64,000 bases of DNA from Polaribacter sp. MED152 (lineage in GTDB: Bacteria > Bacteroidota > Bacteroidia > Flavobacteriales > Flavobacteriaceae), in assembly GCF_000152945.2 (NCBI RefSeq), contig NC_020830.1, forward strand, positions 2,180,501 through 2,244,500. The letters run 5' to 3'. Positions within the stretch are counted from its first letter, which is position 1. Each line of letters opens with the position of its first letter. The notes beneath the pieces are model-generated. The model was not told where the DNA came from, did no database searches, and saw only the letters and a program-made list of their open reading frames with translations. The translations under genes were made by a program, and so were the position numbers. Shown here piece after piece: positions 53,926 to 63,624 of the stretch.

Positions 53926-54399
53926 ATGAAAATACTAAAAAAAGTAGGTCTTGTTTTACTATTAATATTGATAATTGCGCAATTTTTTGGACCAGAAAAA
54001 AATGATGGCGATTTACAATCTGTAGACGCATTTATTGCAGAAACAAATCCGCCAAAAGATGTTTTAGAAATTATGAAGACTACTTGCTTTGATTGTCATT
54101 CTTCAAAAACGGTGTATCCTTGGTATGATAAAATTACACCTGTAAATTATTGGTTGGCAGAGCATATAGAAGATGGAAAGAAACATTTAGATTTTTCGAA
54201 TTGGAGCGCTTATTCTCTTAAGAAAAAAGAACACAAAATGGATGAGTTGTATGAAGAAGTAGAAGAAGGTGAAATGCCTTTAAACTCATACACTTGGACG
54301 CATGCAGAGGCAAATTTAACACAAGAACAAATTAATGCTGTAGTAACTTGGGCTAAAAAAGTTCAAGCAGATTACAAGCAACAATTGACAGAAAAGTAA
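53926..54399 (+). CDS. Haem-binding-domain (cytochrome-c-like) protein
   Basis: 157 residues. One N-terminal TM or signal segment (VGLVLLLILIIAQFF) is followed by a single haem motif C-x-x-C-H in TTCFDCHSSKTVYPWYDKI, and a later Met in EEGEMPLNSYTW could be the second ligand. This matches the Haem_bd family common in Bacteroidetes. The protein should be periplasmic and attached to the inner membrane. Its stop directly touches the start of the glycosyltransferase gene. Confidence 0.87.
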   Translation: MKILKKVGLVLLLILIIAQFFGPEKNDGDLQSVDAFIAETNPPKDVLEIMKTTCFDCHSSKTVYPWYDKITPVNYWLAEHIEDGKKHLDFSNWSAYSLKKKEHKMDELYEEVEEGEMPLNSYTWTHAEANLTQEQINAVVTWAKKVQADYKQQLTEK

Positions 54400-55638
54400 T
54401 TGACGAAAGAAACAATTTTAATCATTGGTGCAGTTTGGGTAGAGCCAAATTCATCTGCTGCAGGCAGCAGAATGATGCAGTTGATAGAATTGTTTTTAAA
54501 AGAAAATTATAGGATAGTTTTTGTTTCAACAGCTCAGAAAAATGAGAATGCTGTAGATTTATCTCAAATTGGTGTTGATGAAATTCAAATAGAATTAAAT
54601 AATTCCTCTTTTGATGATTTTATAAAAAACTTGCAGCCTACAATTGTTGTTTTTGATCGGTTTATGATAGAAGAACAATTTGGTTGGAGAGTAGCAGAAA
54701 ATTGCCCAAAAGCACTACGGATTTTAGATACTGAAGATTTACATTTTTTACGCAAAGTAAGACATCAACAATTAAAAAAAAGGGAAGAATTTAGTAACGA
54801 CGCTTTATTAAAAGCCGATGATACTAAAAGAGAAATTGCAGCTATTTTAAGATGTGATTTGTCTTTAATTATTTCTACTTATGAAATGGATTTATTAACG
54901 TCAGTTTTTAAAATTGATGGAAAAATCCTTTATCACTTGCCATTTTTATACCATAGAATTGATAAAGATCATGAAGAAAAATGGAAGACTTTTAGTGAAA
55001 GAAGACATTTTCTTTTTATTGGTAATTTCTTCCATAAACCAAATGTTGATGCTGTTATTGCCTTAAAAAAAGAAATTTGGCCAATAATAAGAACAGCATT
55101 GCCAGAGGCAGAAATTCACATTTATGGAGCTTATGTAAATCAGCAAATACAGGATTTACAAAACAAAAAAGAAGGATTTATTATTAAAGGTTTTGCTAAA
55201 AATGCTCAAAAAGTTTTTGAGGATGCAAAAGTTGTTTTAGCACCTTTACGTTTTGGAGCAGGAATTAAAGGGAAGTTAACAGAGGCAATGCTATGTGGAA
55301 CGCCAAGTATTACTACAAAAATAGGAGCAGAAGGCATGCATAATAATTTGCCTTGGAATGGCTTTGTGGAAAATGATTTTAAAGAATTTGCCCTAAGAGC
55401 TGTTGAGCTTTATTCAAATGAGAAATTGTGGTTATCATTGCAAAAAAATGGAATTGAAATTATCAATGAAATTTATAATAAAGAAAAATTGAGTCAACCT
55501 TTTATCAAACAGATAAATACTATTCAGAATCATATAGAAGTCCACAGAACTCAGAATTTTTTGGGTAGTTTGTTGCAACATCAAACAATGCAAGCTACAA
55601 AGTATATGAGTAAGTGGATTGAAGCTAAAAATAAATAG
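54400..55638 (+). CDS. Glycosyltransferase (GT4-like)
   Basis: 412 residues with a TTG start at 54400 immediately after the previous stop. No ATG precedes the conserved IGAVWVEPNSSAAGSRMMQL opening, so TTG is likely right. The C-terminal donor-binding part has FLFIGNFFHKPNVDAV, IHIYGAYV, APLRFGAGIKGKLTEAMLCG and TKIGAEGM, as in GT4-type enzymes. The acceptor is unknown. The pairing with a haem protein may be accidental. Confidence 0.85.
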   Translation: MTKETILIIGAVWVEPNSSAAGSRMMQLIELFLKENYRIVFVSTAQKNENAVDLSQIGVDEIQIELNNSSFDDFIKNLQPTIVVFDRFMIEEQFGWRVAENCPKALRILDTEDLHFLRKVRHQQLKKREEFSNDALLKADDTKREIAAILRCDLSLIISTYEMDLLTSVFKIDGKILYHLPFLYHRIDKDHEEKWKTFSERRHFLFIGNFFHKPNVDAVIALKKEIWPIIRTALPEAEIHIYGAYVNQQIQDLQNKKEGFIIKGFAKNAQKVFEDAKVVLAPLRFGAGIKGKLTEAMLCGTPSITTKIGAEGMHNNLPWNGFVENDFKEFALRAVELYSNEKLWLSLQKNGIEIINEIYNKEKLSQPFIKQINTIQNHIEVHRTQNFLGSLLQHQTMQATKYMSKWIEAKNK

Positions 55639-55642
55639 CAAT

Positions 55643-56905
55643 CTACCTTAGTTTAACACTAGGAACATAGTCTAAAGGAAGTTCATCTGCAAATTGTTCA
55701 TAAGACCAATAACCACTCACAAAAACTTTAAAAGGATTAGCAAAAGTTCCATTTTTATTCACCTTTACTTTATTGGCAAGAAGTCTTATATAGTTTTCTT
55801 GATACTCTAATCTATGTCCATTTCTTGGGTAGTTCGCTTCTTCAGATTCAGCCATATATCTTACTCTTAATTCATTAGGAAAACTAAAATAATAATCTTC
55901 ATTTTCCTTATTAAAAAATTCTTTTTGTTTTAAGTATTTATTAATTATGATATACTCATGAAGAGGAAGGTTGCTACTTTTAACAGCAATAATTGCAGAG
56001 TCTAATTTTGTTGAGGGATATTCTATTTCTTTAGAAAAATCTACAAATACATTTTTCATTTTTTGTTCGGTAATATAATTATTTGCCTTAATTATTTCCT
56101 CATTAGTTGCTCTTTTGCTGTTTTTTATTTTTTGAACCAACTCAATTTTATATTTCTGTCTTCTATAATCTTTATTCATTAAAGATTTTAAAAAATGTTG
56201 TTTAGAGCCCAAGTAACTGCGTAATCTGTTTTTTTGCCATTTTTCAAGTACTTTTTTCCTTTGACTCTCCATATTTGAATATTTGCTATACCCTAAATAA
56301 GCAACTTGTGTTGGAGATAGCTCAAAATACTCTAAATTATAATCTATTAAATAACCTAAAGATTCATTCTTAATCTTTAAAGGTTGGGATGCGTCTACAC
56401 TTAGTACTTTGGTGTCTTGGTTGTATTGATATTTTAGAACTTCTGGGTTTAATATTTTACATTTTTTAGAAAATAAGGTAGTTCCTATAAATGTCTTTTT
56501 GAACCTATTAAAATATTGATTACGTTTAAATCTAGATAATTTAGATTTTTTTCCTGTTTTACTGGTGATTATAATTTCATCTAAAGACTTTGTTTCTGGT
56601 TCTAATGAAAAAATCAATGGTTTTTTATATTCACTCGTCTTTAAATTATAGGTAATGTTTTTGTAGCCTAAATAGGATACAACCAATTGATACCTGCCTT
56701 GTTTGACGGGCATCCTAAAGGCACCATTATCGTCTGTGGTAGTACCAACCATAGTGCTGTTTAAATACACAGCAGCATTTTCTATTGGTTTATTATCTAT
56801 ATAAACGTAACCTGTAATTATTATTAAATCTTTATTCTGAGAGTAAGTATTAACTATAAATAGCCAAAAGAATACTGCTAGGAGGAAGCAATTTTTATTT
56901 TTCAT
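55643..56905 (-). CDS. CarboxypepD_reg-like domain protein (tandem paralog A)
   Basis: 420 residues. A signal peptide ends near VNTYSQ. Residues about 28-110 are a CarboxypepD_reg-like beta-sandwich (PIENAAVYLNSTMVGTTTDD, YQLVVSYLGYKNITY). The rest is a basic, beta-rich domain of unknown role, ending in YWSYEQFADELPLDYVPS. The neighbour at 56967 has the same layout. Both lack a TonB plug or barrel. Confidence 0.8.
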   Translation of the reverse strand: MKNKNCFLLAVFFWLFIVNTYSQNKDLIIITGYVYIDNKPIENAAVYLNSTMVGTTTDDNGAFRMPVKQGRYQLVVSYLGYKNITYNLKTSEYKKPLIFSLEPETKSLDEIIITSKTGKKSKLSRFKRNQYFNRFKKTFIGTTLFSKKCKILNPEVLKYQYNQDTKVLSVDASQPLKIKNESLGYLIDYNLEYFELSPTQVAYLGYSKYSNMESQRKKVLEKWQKNRLRSYLGSKQHFLKSLMNKDYRRQKYKIELVQKIKNSKRATNEEIIKANNYITEQKMKNVFVDFSKEIEYPSTKLDSAIIAVKSSNLPLHEYIIINKYLKQKEFFNKENEDYYFSFPNELRVRYMAESEEANYPRNGHRLEYQENYIRLLANKVKVNKNGTFANPFKVFVSGYWSYEQFADELPLDYVPSVKLR

Positions 56906-56966
56906 AAAACTAAAACTAACCCTATTTCAGTAGATATGCAAATAAAACATTAATTAGTAGATTACG

Positions 56967-58190
56967 TTATAATTTGGGATTAGGTGCATAATCTAAAGGT
57001 AAAGAATTCGCAAATTTTTCATAGGACCAATACCCTTCATAATATGCAGATAAGGGTTCTTTTAGTATTCCTCTTTCATCTATAATTATATTTGGTTTTA
57101 AAGGAATAAAGCTTGATGTTTGAGTTAGGGGAGTTGTTCTTTTACTAAAGAGTTCTCTTCTTAAAAAACGAAGCTCCTCTTTTTCTTTGGTAAATACAAT
57201 ACTTAAATTATCATCAAAAATTAAGTAATATTGATTGTCTTTTTGGCTAATAATATCCGCTTGTTTTAATTGCGATTTGTATAAATAATCTTCAAATTTG
57301 GGTAATCTACTTTTTCTTACAATTGCGTAGGCAGAGTCTAATGCTGTTTTAGGATTATCTATATTTCTTTTTACATTAATACTACCTATTCTACTAAATC
57401 TAATAAGGGCTCTCGCTTTTTCTATAGCTTCCTCAGTGGGTCTTTTTTTATTTAATACCCTTTTAAATTGATTTACAATAAACCCTTCTTCTGTAAAAGT
57501 ATTATTCATCAACGATTTTAAGAAGTGAACTACAGAACCATTATAAGCTATTTTTCTATTTAGCTCCCATCGTTTTTTCTTACGTTTTCCTCCCTTTAAA
57601 TTCTCATATCTAGAATACCCTAAGTAAGACACATAATTATTGATTTTTGTAAAATCTTCAAGCTCATATGTAATTAAATAGCCTAAACCATTATTTCTGA
57701 TTTTTAATGGTTTACGAGCAAAAGCAGTAAATTTATTTTGCTTATAATCAAACTCAAAATGCAATACTTCTGGATTTAGAATTTCACAATCTTCAGCCAA
57801 ATTTGTTAGTCCAATAAATTCTTGTTTAAATGATGCTAAATTATGTTTCCAAGTTTCATTGTAAACTGTTTTTTTGATGACAATTTCATTTAATACATTT
57901 TCATTTTCAACTAAATCGAAACGTAAAGGCTTTGTATAATTGACAGTATTTAAGCGATAATTAATTTTTTTAAAGCCTAAGTAAGAAACTATTAATTCAT
58001 ACTCACCTTCATTTACTTTTAACTGAAACTCACCTTCTTTATTGGTAGTTGTACCTAACATAGTATTGTTTAAATACACAGCAACATTTTCTATTGGCGA
58101 ATTAGATTCATAAACATTGCCTTTTATGGTAATTTGGGCTAATATTAAAGAAGGAAAAAGAATACCTAAAAGAAAAAATCGATTTTTCAT
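56967..58190 (-). CDS. CarboxypepD_reg-like domain protein (tandem paralog B)
   Basis: 407 residues. A signal peptide ends near LILAQ, then a CarboxypepD_reg-like domain (PIENVAVYLNNTMLGTTTNK, YELIVSYLGFKKINY) and a long basic domain ending in YWSYEKFANSLPLDYAPN. It is clearly homologous over its whole length to the gene at 55643, with 61 bp between them, so the pair arose by tandem duplication. Function unknown. Confidence 0.8.
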   Translation of the reverse strand: MKNRFFLLGILFPSLILAQITIKGNVYESNSPIENVAVYLNNTMLGTTTNKEGEFQLKVNEGEYELIVSYLGFKKINYRLNTVNYTKPLRFDLVENENVLNEIVIKKTVYNETWKHNLASFKQEFIGLTNLAEDCEILNPEVLHFEFDYKQNKFTAFARKPLKIRNNGLGYLITYELEDFTKINNYVSYLGYSRYENLKGGKRKKKRWELNRKIAYNGSVVHFLKSLMNNTFTEEGFIVNQFKRVLNKKRPTEEAIEKARALIRFSRIGSINVKRNIDNPKTALDSAYAIVRKSRLPKFEDYLYKSQLKQADIISQKDNQYYLIFDDNLSIVFTKEKEELRFLRRELFSKRTTPLTQTSSFIPLKPNIIIDERGILKEPLSAYYEGYWSYEKFANSLPLDYAPNPKL

Positions 58191-58250
58191 ATGCTAAAAA
58201 TACACATTGAAAAATCGATTTTATAAAACTAAATGTTAATATCTATTTAC

Positions 58251-60266
58251 CTAAAGCAAACCAGCTCTTTTCAATAAAGCATCTGGTTTAGGTTCTTGTC
58301 CTCTAAAACGTTTGTACAATTCCATTGGTTTTACTGTACCTCCTTTAGAAAGTACATTGTCTTTAAATTTAGTAGCTACTTCTTTATTAAAAATACCTTC
58401 TTCTAAGAAATATTCAAAAGCATCTGCATCTAATACTTCTGCCCATTTATAAGAATAATATCCAGCAGAATATCCTCCTTGAAAAATATGAGAAAAAGCA
58501 GTACTCATACAATTTTCAGCAACATCAGGATATAATCTAGTTTCAGAAAAAGCATCTATTTCAAAATCTTTTACAGAGGTAATTTCTGATGGATTTTCAG
58601 AGTGCCATTTCATATCTAAAAGTCCGAAACTTAACTGACGTAAAGTTTGCATACCTTCATGAAAGCTTGCAGATTCTTTAATCTTTTCTACATATTTCAT
58701 AGGTATAATTTCACCTGTTTCATAGTGTTTTGCAAACAGTTCTAAAGCTTCTTTTTCATAACACCAGTTTTCTAAAACCTGACTTGGTAATTCTACAAAA
58801 TCCCAAGAAACAGAAGTGCCTGATAAACTATTATATGTAGTGTTGGCTAGCATTCCATGCAAAGCATGACCAAATTCATGAAACAAGGTTGTAACCTCAT
58901 TAAAAGTCAATAAAGAAGGTTTAGTTGTAGTAGGTTTGGTAAAGTTACAAACTATAGAAACGTGTGGTCTTTCATTGATTCCGTTTTTAATTTGTTGAGA
59001 TTTGTAACTCGTCATCCAAGCCCCATTTCTTTTTCCTTTTCTAGGATGATAATCAGCATAAAAAACAGAAACAAAGTTACCATCATTATCTGTAACGTTA
59101 TATGTTTTTACATCTGGATGATATTTTTCTAAAGTATCTACTTCTTCAAAATTTAAATCATACAAACGATTTGCAATTTCAAAAACACCATCAATTACGT
59201 TTTCTAATTTAAAATATGGCTTTAAAATTTCTTGATCTAAATCAAATAATTCTTTCTTTAATTTTTCTGAATAATAAGCACCATCCCATTTTTGTAGTTG
59301 ATCAATTCCATCTAATTTTTTAGCATATTTTTCTAAATTTTCGAATTCTTTTTTAGCAGCAGGTTCTGCTTTTGCTAATAAGTTGTTAGAAAATTCAATT
59401 ACCTTTTCTGGAGTTTCTGCCATTCTTTCTTCTAAAACAAAGTGAGCATGGGTTTTATAGCCTAATAAGTTTGCTCTTTGCTGACGTAATTTTACAATCT
59501 CTAAAACTATTTTTTCATTATTAAATTCATTGTCTTGAAATGCTTTTTTACCAGCTGCAATTGCCATTTTTTTACGCAACTCTCTATTGTCTGCATACGT
59601 TAAAAACGGAATGTAACTTGGGTATTGTAAGGTAAAAATATACCCTGGTTTATTTTGCTCTTTAGCCAATTGCTGGGCAGCTTCTTTTAAAGATTCTGGC
59701 AAACCAGCAACATCTTCTTCTTTAATTAAATGCATTTCAAAAGCATTGGTTTCTGCCAAAACATTTTCGCCAAATTGTAAAGATAATTTAGAAAGTTTTG
59801 AATCAATTTCTCTTAATTGAGATTTTTTGTCGTCGTTTAAATTGGCGCCATTTCTTGCAAAACTTTTGTATTGCTTTTCTAGTAGCATTAGCTGTTCTGC
59901 ATTTAAATTCAAGTTTTCTCTAGCCTCAAAAACCGATTTAACTCTTGTAAAAAGTGCTTCGTTTAAAGTAATATCGTTTCTAAACTCACTTAACCAAGGA
60001 GAAACTTCTTGTGCTATTTTTTGAATATCATCATTTGTTTCAGCAGAATTTAAATTAAAGAAAATAGAAGTAATTCTATTTAACTTTTCTCCTGTATAAT
60101 CTAAAGCCTCTGTAGTGTTTTCAAAAGTTGGAGCTTCATTGGTATTTACAATAGCATCTATTTCTGCTTTTGCAATTTCTATCCCTTTTTTTATGGCAGG
60201 TTTATAATCTTCTGATGCTATTTTTGTAAACGGAGCTGTATTAAAATCTTGTAAAAGTGGATTCAT
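58251..60266 (-). CDS. M3-family metallopeptidase (oligopeptidase or peptidyl-dipeptidase)
   Basis: 671 residues. The zinc site is TLFHEFGHALHGM, with the third ligand Glu about 25 residues on in SWDFVELPSQVLENW, all standard for M3. The family cuts short peptides in the cytoplasm. No signal peptide is seen. The sequence matches the Dcp/PrlC branch, which splits into dipeptide-releasing and endo-acting enzymes that I cannot tell apart here. Confidence 0.92.
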   Translation of the reverse strand: MNPLLQDFNTAPFTKIASEDYKPAIKKGIEIAKAEIDAIVNTNEAPTFENTTEALDYTGEKLNRITSIFFNLNSAETNDDIQKIAQEVSPWLSEFRNDITLNEALFTRVKSVFEARENLNLNAEQLMLLEKQYKSFARNGANLNDDKKSQLREIDSKLSKLSLQFGENVLAETNAFEMHLIKEEDVAGLPESLKEAAQQLAKEQNKPGYIFTLQYPSYIPFLTYADNRELRKKMAIAAGKKAFQDNEFNNEKIVLEIVKLRQQRANLLGYKTHAHFVLEERMAETPEKVIEFSNNLLAKAEPAAKKEFENLEKYAKKLDGIDQLQKWDGAYYSEKLKKELFDLDQEILKPYFKLENVIDGVFEIANRLYDLNFEEVDTLEKYHPDVKTYNVTDNDGNFVSVFYADYHPRKGKRNGAWMTSYKSQQIKNGINERPHVSIVCNFTKPTTTKPSLLTFNEVTTLFHEFGHALHGMLANTTYNSLSGTSVSWDFVELPSQVLENWCYEKEALELFAKHYETGEIIPMKYVEKIKESASFHEGMQTLRQLSFGLLDMKWHSENPSEITSVKDFEIDAFSETRLYPDVAENCMSTAFSHIFQGGYSAGYYSYKWAEVLDADAFEYFLEEGIFNKEVATKFKDNVLSKGGTVKPMELYKRFRGQEPKPDALLKRAGLL

Positions 60267-60283
60267 GTTCTTATAATTTATAA

Positions 60284-60311
60284 GCCCTTCAAATACGAAT
60301 ACTTGAAGGGC
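60284..60311 (-). terminator. Hairpin after purE
   Basis: GCCCTTCAA and TTGAAGGGC (60284-60292 and 60303-60311) form a perfect 9-bp stem. The following minus-strand bases are T/A-rich but lack a long T run, while the plus side has TTTT. Confidence 0.65.
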
Positions 60312-60331
60312 CTTTTATTATTTGTATTCTT

Positions 60332-60811
60332 TTATTTTTTTACTCTTTCAGAAGCTTTTTCAACCTTAAGTTTTAAGCCTTCTTTATAAGCTATAATTTT
60401 ATCTAGTACACATTTATCTGATGCCCCAATTATCTGGGCAGCTAAAATTCCTGCATTTTTTGCACCATCTAAAGCAACAGTTGCAACAGGTACACCTCCA
60501 GGCATTTGTAAAATAGATAAAACAGAATCCCAACCATCTATAGAGTTTCTACTTTTCACAGGAACTCCAATTACAGGTAAAGGACTCATACTAGCAACCA
60601 TTCCTGGTAAATGAGCAGCACCTCCAGCACCAGCAATAATTGCTTTTATTCCTCTTTTATGTGCGTTCTTAGAATAATCAAAAAGCTTTTCTGGTGTTCT
60701 GTGAGCAGAAACAATATCTACCTCTATTTGAATATCAAAACTTTCTAAAATATCTATTGCTTCTTGCATTATTGGAAGATCTGAATCACTTCCCATTATA
60801 ATTCCTACCAT
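60332..60811 (-). CDS. purE: N5-carboxyaminoimidazole ribonucleotide mutase
   Basis: 159 residues. GIIMGSDSDLPIM opens the family fold, with SAHRTPEKLFDY and GAGGAAHLPGMVAS as the active-site segments. It moves the carboxyl group of N5-CAIR to give CAIR in purine synthesis. It starts 2 bp after purK, so the two form a coupled pair. Confidence 0.96.
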   Translation of the reverse strand: MVGIIMGSDSDLPIMQEAIDILESFDIQIEVDIVSAHRTPEKLFDYSKNAHKRGIKAIIAGAGGAAHLPGMVASMSPLPVIGVPVKSRNSIDGWDSVLSILQMPGGVPVATVALDGAKNAGILAAQIIGASDKCVLDKIIAYKEGLKLKVEKASERVKK

Positions 60812-60813
60812 AA

Positions 60814-61971
60814 TTATTTGCTAATTACTCTTATTGTTTCTTTTACTTGTTGTGCTATTTCTCTTGCCTTATCAATATCTGAATTTACAATAGTAACATG
60901 CCCCATTTTACGAAAAGGACGAGTTTCTTTTTTTCCATAAATATGAGGTGTAACTCCATCAATCTTTAAAATATCATTTAAATTTTCATAGATTACTTCT
61001 CCAGAATAACCTTCTTCACCTACTAAGTTTACCATAATTCCTGCAACTTTACTAGCAGTATTTCCTAAAGGAAGATTTAAAATTGATCGTAAATGCTGCT
61101 CAAATTGACTGGTATAACTAGCTTCTATAGAATAATGACCTGAGTTATGTGGTCTTGGAGCAACCTCGTTTACTAAGATTTGGTTGTCTACGGTTTGAAA
61201 CATTTCTACAGCCAATAAACCAACAAAATCTAATTTACTTACTACATCTAAAGCAACTTCTCTAGCTTTTTCAGCAACTTTAAAATCTATTCTTGCTGGG
61301 CAAATTACATACTCTACTTGATTTGCTTCTGGATGAAATTCCATTTCCACAACAGGATATGTAGATACTTCACCATCTGCATTTCTTGCTACAATTACAG
61401 CCAATTCATTTTTAAACGGAATTAATTTTTCTGTAATACATTCTACCTTTGGTAAACTTTGTAAATCTTCGATATTTCTTACAATCTTTACTCCATTTCC
61501 ATCATAACCAAAACGTGCAGCTTTCCAGACGAAAGGAAAATCAATAATATCATTTTCGTAAGAATGTATTAATTCTTGCAAATATGCATAATGAGAAAAT
61601 TCTGCAGTTGGTATATGGTTATCTGCATAGAAATTTTTCTGACGAGCTTTACTTTGAATAATTCTTAAGTCTTTTGGTTTAGGATAAATAGCCAAACCTT
61701 CTTCTTCTAATTTATCTAAAGCATCTAAATTAACTTTCTCTATTTCTATGGTTAGTAAATCTACAGTTTTACCAAAATTATAAACTGCATCAAAATCCAA
61801 TAAATCTCCAACCACAAAAGTGTTGCAAATCTCTGTACATGGTGCGTTTTTGTTACCATCTAAAATAGAAGTATGAATATCGAACTTTTGAGTATCAGCC
61901 AGTAACATTCTACCTAATTGACCTCCACCTAAAATTCCTAATTTAAAATCTGAAGAAAAATAATTTTTCAC
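60814..61971 (-). CDS. purK: N5-carboxyaminoimidazole ribonucleotide synthase
   Basis: 385 residues of ATP-grasp fold. The N-terminal part has LGILGGGQLGRML, the middle FVWKAARFGYDGNGVKIV binds ATP, and VNEVAPRPHNSGHYSIEA ends the catalytic core. It makes N5-CAIR from AIR, bicarbonate and ATP. It is the first gene of the purKE pair. Confidence 0.96.
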   Translation of the reverse strand: MKNYFSSDFKLGILGGGQLGRMLLADTQKFDIHTSILDGNKNAPCTEICNTFVVGDLLDFDAVYNFGKTVDLLTIEIEKVNLDALDKLEEEGLAIYPKPKDLRIIQSKARQKNFYADNHIPTAEFSHYAYLQELIHSYENDIIDFPFVWKAARFGYDGNGVKIVRNIEDLQSLPKVECITEKLIPFKNELAVIVARNADGEVSTYPVVEMEFHPEANQVEYVICPARIDFKVAEKAREVALDVVSKLDFVGLLAVEMFQTVDNQILVNEVAPRPHNSGHYSIEASYTSQFEQHLRSILNLPLGNTASKVAGIMVNLVGEEGYSGEVIYENLNDILKIDGVTPHIYGKKETRPFRKMGHVTIVNSDIDKAREIAQQVKETIRVISK

Positions 61972-62024
61972 GATACTTTATGTTGAGTTTACGCAAAAAT
62001 ACGCATCTAAAATATAAGAAACTA

Positions 62025-62441
62025 TTAAAAATTACTGATTCGAATTGAAGAGCCATTTTTTGTAACTCTGTATTCAATTGCTGGGCAATCGAAACCATCT
62101 TTTTGAGGTGCACCACCAAAATCAACGCTATACGTGCCATCATCACAAGAACATTTAAGTAACCTGTTTTCAAAAATCATTGGAGTTGTGCAGTCATTGC
62201 TTGGGCAAAAACGATCAAAAGCAACAAAATCGGTACCGTTTTTATTGAATAATAGAATGCCTTTATTACCACCTGCAAGTTCTGCAAAACCTCCTGGGGT
62301 TTGTGCATTTATTAAGCTTGGGTTGTTTAAATCTGTTACCACACTTACATTAAAAGATCTAATACAATTGGCTAAATTGGTTGTATCTGAGCAATTTAGA
62401 AGTAAACTAAAAAGAAGTAAACAAGCTGTTTTTTTAATCAT
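62025..62441 (-). CDS. Rieske-like lipoprotein with altered cluster ligands
   Basis: About 138 residues from ATG 62441. The lipoprotein signal MIKKTACLLLFSLLLNC ends at Cys17. The fold reads as a Rieske domain: FVAFDRFCPSNDC, then LLKCSCDDGTYSV, then a Gly-Gly-Ala-Pro segment. Classical sites are C-x-H and C-x-x-H. Here Ser replaces the first His and Asp the second, with extra Cys nearby. It may therefore not hold a normal 2Fe-2S cluster. It stands alone between purK and greA. Confidence 0.7.
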   Translation of the reverse strand: MIKKTACLLLFSLLLNCSDTTNLANCIRSFNVSVVTDLNNPSLINAQTPGGFAELAGGNKGILLFNKNGTDFVAFDRFCPSNDCTTPMIFENRLLKCSCDDGTYSVDFGGAPQKDGFDCPAIEYRVTKNGSSIRISNF

Positions 62442-62627
62442 AATAGATTCCTGTTTCTGTAAAAACGATGACAAGTTACAAATATTTTGTACATTTGTAG
62501 TCTAATCTCATTCCTGAAAAGGCAATGAGATTTTTAAATTTACCTAAAAAGGTTTTTTAAATAATTATGTATGGTTTTCATTTGAAGATGTCTGATACAG
62601 AAAACGATACACTAAACATATATTATA

Positions 62628-63101
62628 ATGAGCGATATTTCATATTATTCTCCTGAAGGATTAAAAAAATTAAAGGAAGAATTACACCAATTAGAACAAG
62701 TAGAAAGACCTAGAGTTACTCAAGAAATTGCAGATGCAAGAGATAAAGGTGATTTGAGTGAAAATGCAGAATACCATGCAGCAAAAGAAGAGCAATCTCA
62801 TTTAGAAACTAAAATTGCGAAACTTAAAAATGTAGTTGCTAATGCACGTATTTTAGATGAGAGCCAATTAGATACTTCTAAAATATTGATTCATTCTAAC
62901 GTGAAAATTAAAAACACAGCTAATGGTATGGAATTTTCTTATAGATTGGTTGCAGATTCTGAAACTGATGTAAGAAATGGTAAATTATCTGTGAATTCTC
63001 CTATTGGTAAAGGTTTACTAGGTAAAGAAGTGGGCGAAATTGCAGAAATTCAGGTGCCAAGTGGAATAATGAAATTCGAAATTGTAGAAATTACTAGATA
63101 A
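62628..63101 (+). CDS. greA: Transcription elongation factor GreA
   Basis: 157 residues, the standard length. The N-terminal coiled coil has ELHQLEQVERPRVTQEIADA, with the acidic tip DKGDLSENAEYHAAK, and the C-terminal FKBP-like domain has NSPIGKGLLGKEVGE. GreA rescues stalled RNA polymerase by promoting transcript cleavage. A perfect terminator follows. Confidence 0.96.
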   Translation: MSDISYYSPEGLKKLKEELHQLEQVERPRVTQEIADARDKGDLSENAEYHAAKEEQSHLETKIAKLKNVVANARILDESQLDTSKILIHSNVKIKNTANGMEFSYRLVADSETDVRNGKLSVNSPIGKGLLGKEVGEIAEIQVPSGIMKFEIVEITR

Positions 63102-63124
63102 TTAGTAACTATAATGTATTTATA

Positions 63125-63164
63125 AATTCGGGTTTTGACGCAGTCAAAACCCGAATTCTTTTTT
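63125..63164 (+). terminator. Intrinsic terminator after greA
   Basis: A perfect 15-bp stem (AATTCGGGTTTTGAC and its complement) with a GCA loop is followed by CTTTTTTAT. Confidence 0.95.
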
Positions 63165-63205
63165 ATATTTACTTGATAGCAACAACCCAATATAAACTAA
63201 ATTGT

Positions 63206-63595
63206 ATGAGCATTTTTACCAAAATTATTAACGGAGAAATACCAAGCTATAAAGTTGCAGAAGATGATGATTTTATTGCTTTTTTAGATATTAATCCTAA
63301 TGCAAAAGGGCATACGTTAGTAGTTCCTAAAAAAGAGGAAAACAAAATTTTTGACTTGTCTAAAGACGAATACACTAAGCTTATGGATTTTTCATATAGA
63401 GTAGCAAAAGCATTAGAAAAAGCAATAGAATGTAAAAGAATTGGAATGAGTGTTATAGGTTTAGAGGTACCTCATGTACATGTGCATTTAATACCAATAA
63501 ATGAAATGGCAGATATGCAGTTTCAGCAAAAAACAAATCTTTCTTCAGAACAATTTGTAGAAATTGCAGCGACAATTGCTAGTAATTTTAAATAA
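63206..63595 (+). CDS. HIT-family nucleotide-binding hydrolase
   Basis: 129 residues from ATG 63206 (MSIFTKIINGEIPSYKVAED); the upstream frame to 63173 is not needed. The histidine triad is HVHVHLIP. DINPNAKGHTLVVPKKE is the usual N-terminal block. HIT proteins hydrolyse nucleoside phosphoramidates or dinucleotides. In Bacteroidetes the gene often lies beside greA, as here. Confidence 0.93.
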   Translation: MSIFTKIINGEIPSYKVAEDDDFIAFLDINPNAKGHTLVVPKKEENKIFDLSKDEYTKLMDFSYRVAKALEKAIECKRIGMSVIGLEVPHVHVHLIPINEMADMQFQQKTNLSSEQFVEIAATIASNFK

Positions 63596-63624
63596 AGAGA
63601 TTTATTTTTAGAGAGGTACTCGTT

